Below, one piece after another: positions 19,224 to 28,194 of a stretch of DNA of 64,000 nucleotides. The translations under genes were made by a program, and so were the position numbers. The DNA lies in assembly GCA_026004675.1 (NCBI GenBank), contig BPJP01000004.1:124001-188000 (forward strand). The letters run 5' to 3'. How positions within the stretch are numbered: position 1 is the stretch's first letter; the number at the start of each line of letters is the position of its first letter. The notes beneath the pieces were generated by a model. That model was not told the origin of the DNA. It was given only the letters and a program-made list of their open reading frames with translations, and ran no database searches. This DNA is from Gemmatales bacterium. GTDB taxonomy: Bacteria; Planctomycetota; Planctomycetia; Gemmatales; Gemmataceae.

Positions 19224-21161
19224 ATGTGGCAAAACGAATCTGCACGTCGTTGGCAATGGGTGACTCTGTTGAGCCTGGCGCTGGCGGTACCATCGGCACA
19301 CGGTCAGACATTCGATGACGTCAACAACCTGCCGCTGCCTGTGGAATTCGGGGGCCAACCTCCTTCACTCCCTCCAGGCGATTCCGTCGATCCTGCTGAT
19401 CCGTTAAGGCGGCCGATCGAGGCGGCGCCTGCCGAGTCGACGACGGAAGGCGACGCCGGCGTCGAGCGTCCGTTATTGCGAACCTACATGGACCCGCCTC
19501 TAGGATTCACTGGTCGGTCCAGCATCGTGCCCACCGAGGTCCAGACCGACGATCATTTCGTCCCTATCGAAGATCGTTGGCGTTTGGGTTTTCCCGAATG
19601 GGACCGCTATGATCACGGGCATCCCTGGGTCGACGACTATCCCTATATCGAAGGGCATTGGTGGGACCCGTACAACCAGAACGTGCTCAAAGGGGACTAT
19701 CCCATAATGGGGCAAAACACGTTTCTGGATATCACCGCTACCAGTTTCATGAACATCGACGCCCGCCAGGTGCCGACGGCAACGACGCCATTTGAAAGTA
19801 CGGTGAACCCCTTTCAAGAAGAATTCTTTGGTCGTCCCGGACAGTTCTTCTACACTCATTTCTTCTCGCTATCATTCGATCTGTTCCACGGCAACCAAAA
19901 GGCTTTCAAGCCAGTCGATTGGCGAATCAAGATTACCCCTGTTTTCAATGTCAACAATTTGAATGTGAACGAATTGGCTATCGTCAACCCGAATGTCGGC
20001 AAGGGGACGAACCGAGGGCGCACGTTCTGGGCCCTGCAGGAATGGTTCATTGAAACGAAGATCGCCGATTTGAGTCCCGACTACGACTTCTTGTCCATGC
20101 GGGCAGGGTCGCAGTTCTTCAACGCCGACTTCCGTGGCTTCCTTTTCTTCGACACCAACCGGATGGTCCGTCTGTTCGGCACGACCCAGTCGAACCGCAA
20201 CGAGTTCAACATTATCTGGACCGACCAGATGGAAAAGGACACCAACAGCGAATTGAACAACATCTTTCGCGACCGGAACCAGAACATTCTCATCGCCAAC
20301 TTTTATCGCCAGGACTTCATTTTCAAGGGATTCACGGCCGAATGGCTGGTTGGTTACAACAACGATCAAAAGAGCTTTCATTTCAACAAGAATGACGTGC
20401 TCGTCCGGCCGGACCCGACGGGCGTATTTACGCCGCACCATCTGGACGTGCTGTATCTGGGATTTGCGGGCTTCGGCCACATCAACCGGTTCAACGTGGT
20501 GCACCAGTTCTACTATGCGTTGGGTCGGGACAGCCTGAATCCTATCGCCAACAGTTCACAGGATATCAATGCCCAGTTTGCCGCCATCGAAGTGAGTTAT
20601 GACCGCGACTGGGCCCGTCTGAAGACCTCGTTTCTTTATTCGTCCGGCGATGGCAACCCGAACAATAAACATGCCACAGGTTTCGATACGATTCTGGACA
20701 ACCCGAACTTTGCCGGCGGCGAATTCAGCTACTTCCAGAGGCAGGCGATCCAGCTCTTCGGCGTCAACCTGGTCCAAGCCCGCAGCCTCATCCCCGATTT
20801 GCGTTCGAGCAAGATTCAAGGTCAGTCCAACTTCGTCAATCCTGGTCTGCTGCTGTTCAATGTCGGTGTCGATATGGACTTGACCCCCAAGCTGCGATCG
20901 ATCAACAACCTCAACTTTCTCTGGTTCGACAAGACTGCCGTGCTTGAAACGTTCACATTCCAGGGCAATATCGACCGTTTCATCGGTGCGGACGCGAGTT
21001 TGGGTCTCGAGTACCGTCCTCTTCTGAATAACAACATTATCGTCATTGGGGGCGTCTCGACCTTGTTTCCGGGTTCGGGCTTCCACGATCTGTACAACCG
21101 ATTCAAGGCCGGCGTCGAGCCGCTATTTGCCGGCTTTTTCCAGCTGACCCTGACGTACTAG
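19224..21161 (+). CDS. putative outer-membrane beta-barrel protein (porin-like)
   Basis: A 645-residue secreted protein. The ATG at 19224 gives a clean signal peptide (ARRWQWVTLLSLALAVPSAHGQ). A Pro/Asp-rich linker follows to about residue 120, then many alternating aromatic/hydrophobic strands with turns (FSLSFDLFHGN, WRIKITPVFNVNNLNVNE, FIETKIADLSPDYDFLSMRAG) through to a C-terminal FQLTLTY, the terminal aromatic expected of BAM-inserted barrels. It lies 169 bases before the giant multiheme cytochrome on the same strand, an arrangement like a porin-cytochrome conduit in which a barrel sheathes a heme wire. That role is inference; a general porin or alginate/phosphate-type barrel is possible. 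Confidence 0.75.
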   Translation: MWQNESARRWQWVTLLSLALAVPSAHGQTFDDVNNLPLPVEFGGQPPSLPPGDSVDPADPLRRPIEAAPAESTTEGDAGVERPLLRTYMDPPLGFTGRSSIVPTEVQTDDHFVPIEDRWRLGFPEWDRYDHGHPWVDDYPYIEGHWWDPYNQNVLKGDYPIMGQNTFLDITATSFMNIDARQVPTATTPFESTVNPFQEEFFGRPGQFFYTHFFSLSFDLFHGNQKAFKPVDWRIKITPVFNVNNLNVNELAIVNPNVGKGTNRGRTFWALQEWFIETKIADLSPDYDFLSMRAGSQFFNADFRGFLFFDTNRMVRLFGTTQSNRNEFNIIWTDQMEKDTNSELNNIFRDRNQNILIANFYRQDFIFKGFTAEWLVGYNNDQKSFHFNKNDVLVRPDPTGVFTPHHLDVLYLGFAGFGHINRFNVVHQFYYALGRDSLNPIANSSQDINAQFAAIEVSYDRDWARLKTSFLYSSGDGNPNNKHATGFDTILDNPNFAGGEFSYFQRQAIQLFGVNLVQARSLIPDLRSSKIQGQSNFVNPGLLLFNVGVDMDLTPKLRSINNLNFLWFDKTAVLETFTFQGNIDRFIGADASLGLEYRPLLNNNIIVIGGVSTLFPGSGFHDLYNRFKAGVEPLFAGFFQLTLTY

Positions 21162-21330
21162 GGAAAGTGTCGAACGCGGACGGGGGAGTGATCTGGTCAA
21201 GCTGCGGAGTCTGGCCGCTTTGATGGAATTGGCCTTGACCAGCTTCGCTTCGGCCTTATAAGTCCCTGTCCGCACGAAAGAGTCGATGCGGCAGTGCGCC
21301 TTTCTTGCGATTGGGGAGGTCCTTTGACCT

Positions 21331-24300
21331 ATGGCAGATATACGCTATTCGCCGTCCATCTTCAGGCGCGGGGTACTCTGTGTGAGTGCCTTGATCGTCT
21401 TGGCTGCTTTGGTCGTTTTGTGTTCGACGCGTCCGCCGGAAGCGGTAGGCCAATACCCGGTTCCGATTGGCCAGCAACCAAAGCAGACGATGCCGGGCCA
21501 TCTGCCAGCGGGACATCCCTATGGCGGCCAGCCTCCGGCGAAGGGACAAGTCAAATACCATCAAAAGTACCATCACGACGGCGACCCGTTTCCCGTGCCG
21601 CCTGAGTTGCGCGGCATCAACTTGATGCAGCAAACGCCAGAAGAAGCGGCTCGTAAAAGCGCCGGCTGCGTCACTTGCCACCTCAACACGCATGACCCGC
21701 ATGGTACGAAAAACCGTCCATCTCGGTTGTGTCGATTGCCATGGCGGCAATCCCAATGGCTTGACCATCGAAGATGCCCACGAACATCCTCGGTTTCCCG
21801 CGGCCTGGCCTTCATCGGCCAATCCGGTGCGCTCCTATACCCTGTTGAATCACGAAGCACCGGAGTACATCCGTTTCGTGAATCCAGGTGACTTGCGCGT
21901 CGCTCATTTGAGTTGCGGTACCGCCAATTGCCATCCCCAAGAAGTCTTGCAGAACCGCAAGAGCATGATGACACATGGCTGCATGTTGTGGGGAGCGGCA
22001 CTCTACAACAATGGTGCCGTCCCGAATAAATGGGCTCGTTATGGCGAAGCCTACAGCATGTACGGCGTGCCCTTGCGCTTGCAAACCGTTCCGCCTCCGA
22101 CCAAGGAGGAAATCGAAAAGAAAGGCATCCTGCCATTTCTCGATCCTTTGCCTCGTTTCGAAATCGTGCAACCGGGAAACATCCTGCGCATTTTCGAGCG
22201 CGGCGGTAAGGTCCGGCTAGAAACCGGCATTCCCGCCATCAACGAGGAACCGGGGCGACCTTTGTTGACCCGCTTGAGCAACCGCGGCTTGGGAACGGAA
22301 AATCGCACCGATCCCGTTTTTGTCAGCCTTTCCAAGACGCGACTCCTCGACCCAACTCTCAATTTCCTCGGCACGAACGACCATGCCGGCGACTATCGCT
22401 CCAGCGGTTGTACGGCGTGCCATATGATCTATGCCAATGATCGTTCTCCCGTGAATTCGGGTCCGTACGCCAAGTACGGCAATCGAGGACTCAGCTTCAA
22501 CCCTGATCCGACTATTCCCAAGGATGAACCAGGGCACCCCATCGAACACCGCTTCACCAAGAGCATCCCCACCAGCCAGTGCATCGTTTGCCACGTTCAT
22601 CCGGGCACTACCGTCATGAACAGCTATACCGGCTTTTTGTGGTGGGATCAGGAAACGGATGGCGACTTATTCTATCCCAAAAAGCAGCGTTATCCTTCTT
22701 CGCAGGAATTCATTCAGGCGCAGATGTCGAATCCCAATGAAGCTGCCGCCAAAGGACTTTGGTCCGATCCCGAATTCTTGCACCGGGTCTACACCGATCT
22801 CAACCCTCTGGCTCGCCATACCCAGTTTGCCGACTTTCATGGCCATGGCTGGGTTTTCCGCGCTATCTTCAAGCGCGATCGTCACGGCAATTTCCTCGAT
22901 CACAACAACAACGTGATTCCTTATGTGGGCAACGAACAGTTGCGTGCTGCCATGGATCCCAAGCTGCGAGGTCAGGACGGCATCCCTGTTCATCTCATGG
23001 ATATCCATCTGGAAAAGGGCATGCACTGTATCGACTGCCATTTCATCCAGGATTGCCACGGCAATACCAAACTCTACGGCGAAACTCGAGCCGCCATCGA
23101 AATCCAGTGCAACGATTGCCACGGAACGGTTACCCAACGAGCGAACCTGATCACCTCTGGTCCAGCCCGACCGGAACCGACGCCGGACAACCCAAAGGGT
23201 GGGCGCAATCTAGCTGCCTTGCGCACGCCCTTTGGCGAACGCCGATTCTTCTGGCGCGGCAACAAACTGTTTCAACGCTCCATGGTCGAAAAAGACCTTG
23301 TTTGGCCCGTGCCACAAGTTGTTGACATCATCGATCCGACCAATCGAGAGCAATACAACGCCAAGGCCGCTTTGGCTAAAACCGTTCGCAAGGAATTCAA
23401 CGACCAGGGGCAAATGGTCTGGGGCGCCTTGCCGCCCAATGACGACAGCGTCTGCGCTCATCAGAACAAACGCATGAGTTGCATCGCCTGCCATTCCTCC
23501 TGGAACCCAAGTTGTTTCGGCTGCCACTTGCCGCAAAAAGCCGATAAAAAAATGCCTTACCTCCATTTCGAGGGAGACGTTACCAAAAACTACGTGGCGT
23601 ATAATTTCCAGACGCTTCGTAACGATGTCTACATGCTCGGGCACGACGGCAATGTCACCGGCAACCGCATCGGTCCAGTCCGTTCCGCCTGTGCCATCCA
23701 CGTCGGCTCCTACAACCAGAACCGCGAGTCGATCTATTTCCAGCAACAGACGATTTCCGCCGAGGGCTTGAGCGGCATCGCGTTCAGCAGCAACGTCCCG
23801 CACACGGTCCGAGGCAAAAATGAAACCAAGAACTGCACCGATTGCCACATTTCCGCCCGGGACGACAACAATGCCATCATGGCTCAGTTGCTGATGCACG
23901 GGACGAATTATGTCAACTTTATCGGCATGTATACCTGGATCGCGGCCGGACAAGAAGGCGTCGTCGCCGCCGTCGTTACGGAACGAACCGAACCACAAGC
24001 CGTCATCGGCAGCTACCTGCATCGCCTGGCTTTCCCCGATGATTACGCCAAACATCTGCACAACAAACGCATGCTGCAATTTGCACACGAGCATCCTGGC
24101 AATGACGTCAGCGATTTGCTGTTCCATCCGCTAAGAAAAACCGAGGTGCTTTCGATCCAGCATCGCGGAGAATACCTCTACACGGCATGTGGCGAAGGCG
24201 GATTGCGGGTTTTCGACATCTCCATGCTCGACCACAAGGGCTTTGCCGAGCGCATCTTCACCGCGCCGGTTTCGCCGATCGGCCAGCGTTTCTACGTGCC

Positions 24301-25336
24301 GACCAGGTATGCCACCGCTGTCGCCGCACCGACGACCATCGCACCCGATCCGACGCGCAAGCACTTCGAAGAAAACCACGAAAACCCCGTACACCCGCTC
24401 TACGCCTTCCTCTATGTCACCGACAAATACGAAGGTCTGATCCTTGTCGGTGCCGGCACGTTGCTCGACGGCAATCCGATGAACAATTTCCTCAAGCGGG
24501 ATTTGACGTTCAATCCTGGGGGCATCCTGTGCGGTGCGCGAGCCATTACGATTATTGGCGTCAATGCCTACATTTGCGCTGATGCCGGCTTGGTGGTGGT
24601 CAACCTCGATAATCCCAAGGAACCGAAAGTCACCGCCGTGCTCGGCCCCGAACAGCACATCGTCAAACCGCGGGCAGTCGCTGCGCAGTTCCGCTACGCC
24701 TATGTCTGCGACGAAGAAGGAATCAAGGTGTTGGACATCACGGACTTGGACCATCCGATCCCGATCAGCAAGCTGCCCATGCGCGAAGCCCATAATATTT
24801 ATCTGGCGCGCACCTACGCCTATGTCGCTGCCGGCTCGCAGGGGCTGGTCATCCTCGATATCGAGAATGCGGAGAAACCGAAAGTAGATCAAATCTATAA
24901 TGCGGGCGGCTGCATCAATGATTGCCGAGATGTCAAACTGGGAATCACCTATGTGAGCGAATTCGCCTATTTAGCCGATGGCAAGAACGGACTGCGCGTC
25001 GTGCAGCTGACCTCGCCCGAAACCCCGGGGAATTACGGCTTCAGCCCCCGGCCAACCCCACAGCTGATTGCGACCTACAAACTTCCGAAAGGTGGGCATG
25101 CCCTGGCGATCTCCAAAGGCGTCGATCGCGATCGCGCTGTGGATGAAAGCGGCAACCAGATCGCCGTCTTCGGACGGGTCGGCGCTCGCCCCATGGACCT
25201 TGAAACCCAGCGCCGACTTTACCTCCGCAATGGGCGGGTCTGGAAAGTCACGGATGATCCCTACGATTCGCTCTATGTCCCGACGGATCCTGTCTACATT
25301 CGGCAAAAACAGCCCCAAAGGCCGTCGGCTCGCTGA
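21331..25336 (+). CDS. multiheme c-type cytochrome with C-terminal LVIVD repeat propeller (one frameshift)
   Basis: The repaired product is about 1334 residues with an N-terminal signal or anchor (RRGVLCVSALIVLAALVVL). Nine CxxCH motifs are visible (CVTCH, CVDCH, CTACH, CIVCH, CIDCH, CNDCH, CIACH, CFGCH, CTDCH), plus CGTANCH (CX4CH) and CHFIQDCH as possible variant heme sites. From about residue 930 the protein has LVIVD-type blades: VFDISMLDHKG, VVNLDNPKEPKVTAV, VLDITDLDHPIPIS, ILDIENAEKPK. The frame breaks at AAAAA 21709-21713; removing one A joins CVTCHLNTHDPHGTK to TVHLGCVDCHGG. It is likely periplasmic or outer-membrane associated and moves electrons, with the upstream barrel as the probable partner. 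GGGGAGG precedes ATG 21331. Confidence 0.88.
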
Positions 25337-25611
25337 GGTCAAAGCCGCAAAGCTCCTGCGCGTTGGTTGCGCCCTCGAAGCCAGGCACAACCAAACGTTT
25401 GTCGTAAGTTGTTTAACCCTAAGATGATCCGAATCCTTACCCGGGCGCAGTCGCTTGCGGGGGACCTGGGTTGATCCTTTCGTCAGATTATAGGACATCT
25501 TGGGGGCGAAATTTATTAAATTATTGTTTGGTCCTCCCGAAAAATTGAACTAAACTCACTTCAACGGACGTATCAAATTCGTCCCCCTCGTTCCTCAGGG
25601 GAGTGGTCATA

Positions 25612-26521
25612 GTGTACACATTAGGAGCGACTTCTGTGGAGGACGCAACCCGAATCCTGGCCAATACTGGGAAACCCGTCCCGCGAAGCGATGGCAGAGC
25701 GTACCTCGTGTACATATATCCCACTGGGCCAAACATGGGCACGCGATACCTTCTCGAAAGCAACGAGATCATTATTGGCCGTGACGAAAAGTGCCACGTT
25801 TGCAATAAAGATGAGTCGGTTTCCCGGCGCCATGCGCGAATTTATCGGCAGAACAATGAGTTTTATGTCGAAGATTTGAACAGTACGAACGGCACGTACC
25901 TGAACGAGAAACGTTTGGAGGGCAAACAGAAGCTTGAAGATGGGGCGTATTTGCACATTGGCAGTGCCATTTACCGCTTTCTCGCAAGTAGCAACCTTGA
26001 AGCCGCCTACCACGAGGAGATTTACCGCCTGACCATTATTGATGCTTTGACGGGCGTCCATAACAAGCGTTATTTCAACGAATTTCTTACTCGCGAACTC
26101 TCGTGTGCTGTTCGCTACCGTCGTCCGTTGTCTTTGGCGATGCTCGACATCGATCATTTCAAAACGGTCAATGACAAGTTCGGTCACTTGTATGGGGATT
26201 ATGCGCTGCGCGAACTGGCGACTTGTGTTCGCGGGATCATTCGCAAAGAGGATTTGCTGGCACGCTACGGCGGCGAAGAATTTGGTCTGGTGATGCCGGA
26301 AACTCCTTGTGATGGCGCTATCCAGATCGCGGAACGTATTCGCCATACCATTGCCAACCATGATTTCCTATACGAAGGGCGGAAGTTTCATATCAGCATC
26401 AGCATCGGCATTGCTTCGACCGCGGGGGGACGAATGGCTGACGACGGCGGAACTCGTCCAGCAGGCGGACACCAAACTCTACCAAGCCAAACGCGAAGGC
26501 CGCAATCGTGTCGTGTTTTGA
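25612..26521 (+). CDS. FHA-GGDEF diguanylate cyclase, first of a tandem pair (one frameshift)
   Basis: The repaired protein is about 302 residues. GTG 25612 is preferred since AGGGGA lies 8-9 bases upstream; GTG 25603 is less well placed. The N-terminal FHA domain (about residues 40-115) has GRDEKCHV, SVSRRHARI and NSTNGTYLNEK and should bind phosphothreonine. The GGDEF domain (about 135-302) has DALTGVHNKRYFNE, the active GGEEF and an RKED inhibitory site five residues before it. In the given sequence the frame breaks in the run of six G at 26424-26429; dropping one G restores TAGDEWLTTAELVQQADTKLYQAK and the normal stop at 26521. It probably makes cyclic di-GMP in response to kinase signalling. 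Confidence 0.87.
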
Positions 26522-26622
26522 TCCTGTCCCTGTATTCGATTTCGTTTTTTGATAGACTAAATACCGCCGCCCGCTCGTCTATTTTTTTAGACAAAGTGGT
26601 GAAGGTCTATCTGCGAAGTCGG

Positions 26623-27528
26623 ATGTCAAAAGAAACCAAGTTCCAAGTCAAACAGTCGGAAATCTTCCGGCCGAAGTCGGATAGCTCAAAGGCTTGCCTG
26701 GTGCACATCTATCCCCCGGAAGCAGGCGGCAAAGTCTATCCCCTTGACGACAACCAGGTTTATATCGTCGGCCGCGATCCCGATTGCACCATTCGCATCA
26801 CCGATAAGTCCGTCTCCCGCAAGCATTGTCGGTTGCAACCCGAAGGGGAAAGCTTCGTAGTTGTCGACCTCAACAGCACCAATGGTACGTTTGTCAATAA
26901 CGAACGCATCGAACGCAAAACCCTTGAGAATAGCGACAGGCTGCACATCGGCACGTCGATCTTGCGTTTTTTGATCGGCGGTACAATTGAAGCCTCTTAT
27001 CACGAGGAAATCTACCGATTGACCATTATCGATGCCCTGACCAACACATACAATCTCCGCTTTTTCCACGAACGCCTCGAACACGAATTGTCGCGGTCGG
27101 CGCGCTACATCCGCCCGCTGTCGCTGATGATGCTCGACATCGACCATTTCAAGTCGCTGAACGATGCCTTTGGCCATCTCGCTGGCGACTTTGTGCTGCG
27201 CGAACTGGCGAATTGCGTCGGAAGCGTTCTTCGGAAAGAGGATTATCTGTGCCGGTATGGCGGCGAAGAATTCGCTGTGATCCTGCCAGAAACCGACAGT
27301 GAATCGGCCATGTCTTTGGCGGAACGGGTGCGCGCCGCCGTCGCCGAGCATCCCTTCCAATTCGAAAATCAGTCATTTCAAGTCACGCTGAGTATCGGGG
27401 TGGCAACGGTGATCGGAGATCCGGAGATGACAGTCACCGGCTTTACCAAACTCGCGGATGATCGGTTGTACCAGGCAAAGTTGGCTGGGAGGAATCGTGT
27501 CGCTGGTCCAGAACCAAAAAGCGATTAG
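26623..27528 (+). CDS. FHA-GGDEF diguanylate cyclase, second of a tandem pair
   Basis: A 301-residue intact paralogue of the preceding gene, starting at ATG 26623 (MSKETKFQVKQ). Because the upstream gene is frameshifted, the two appear as one continuous open frame in this sequence, but the second gene has its own start and N-terminus. FHA motifs: GRDPDCTI, SVSRKHCRL, NSTNGTFVNNERI. GGDEF motifs: DALTNTYNLRFFHERL, RYGGEEFAVILPE, with an RKED inhibitory site five residues before GGEEF, so catalysis with product inhibition is expected. It is cytoplasmic, with no membrane segment. The pair shares layout and much sequence, indicating tandem duplication. Confidence 0.92.
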   Translation: MSKETKFQVKQSEIFRPKSDSSKACLVHIYPPEAGGKVYPLDDNQVYIVGRDPDCTIRITDKSVSRKHCRLQPEGESFVVVDLNSTNGTFVNNERIERKTLENSDRLHIGTSILRFLIGGTIEASYHEEIYRLTIIDALTNTYNLRFFHERLEHELSRSARYIRPLSLMMLDIDHFKSLNDAFGHLAGDFVLRELANCVGSVLRKEDYLCRYGGEEFAVILPETDSESAMSLAERVRAAVAEHPFQFENQSFQVTLSIGVATVIGDPEMTVTGFTKLADDRLYQAKLAGRNRVAGPEPKSD

Positions 27529-27562
27529 CCAATCGCTGGGTTGTTTTTGGTAAAATAGCGGT

Positions 27563-28132
27563 ATGAACCCATCTACCGATGCCGACAGCGACATTGCCGC
27601 CAAAATCGCCCGGCTCGTCGAAGAGCGCGGTTGGAATCAGGAAGATTTCGCCAGGCACACGGGTTTGAATCGGCAGACGGTGCGACAAATCCTTTTGAGT
27701 CAGGGCCAGCGCAGGCTACGCAATGCCACAATCGGTGCCTGTGCCCGCGCTCTTGGGATCAGCGTCAACGATTTACGCCGTCTCCCGCTGTCGCAACTAT
27801 TAAAACGAATCTCTCTGCAGGCAGATGGCGAGCAAAACCCTAACCGGCTTTACGAAGAAGCCACGCAGCCCGAATTGCGCGCCTGGCTCGAAAACCATCC
27901 GGATCGAGCCCGCCAGCTCAGCGGCGAAGAAATCGACGAACTGTTGTCGCTGCAAGGCACCGGCGGACCTCTGACACAGCTCGGCGTTGAACACTTCGTG
28001 CAACTGATCGAACGCAAACGAAAACTGGTCGAGCAGGTTCACGCGATCGCCGGCACGGAATACCTCGATCTTCTGGAACGCTTCGTCGCCCTTCTTTACG
28101 AAAAAATCCAACCTTATCGAGAGCGCAGCTGA
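27563..28132 (+). CDS. XRE-family helix-turn-helix protein
   Basis: A 189-residue protein with an N-terminal lambda-repressor-type HTH at about residues 10-75 (IAAKIARLVEERGWNQEDFARHTGL, NRQTVRQIL, ATIGACARALGISVNDLR). The rest is helical with no recognised ligand domain (LENHPDRARQLSGEEIDELLSLQ, VEHFVQLIERKRKLVEQVHAI). It presumably binds DNA; the target is unknown. It starts 34 bases after the second FHA-GGDEF gene and precedes the DUF255 gene by about 60 bases, so it may be cotranscribed with either. The ATG at 27563 has no strong ribosome site. Confidence 0.8.
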   Translation: MNPSTDADSDIAAKIARLVEERGWNQEDFARHTGLNRQTVRQILLSQGQRRLRNATIGACARALGISVNDLRRLPLSQLLKRISLQADGEQNPNRLYEEATQPELRAWLENHPDRARQLSGEEIDELLSLQGTGGPLTQLGVEHFVQLIERKRKLVEQVHAIAGTEYLDLLERFVALLYEKIQPYRERS

Positions 28133-28194
28133 GAATATTCCGGATTTCGCTAGGATAACTAAAGAGCATTTTTCGCACTCATCAGAGGATGGCC

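Noticed and set aside
23210..24127. 305-residue gene antisense to the multiheme cytochrome
   Set aside because: Opposite strand of a heme-motif-rich coding region; no signal, domain or ribosome site supports it.
25603..27528. One 641-residue protein with two FHA and two GGDEF domains
   Set aside because: The first unit loses its GGDEF C-terminus at a run of six G; removing one G restores it and a normal stop at 26521. The second unit has its own ATG and N-terminus. The fused frame is an artefact of the break.
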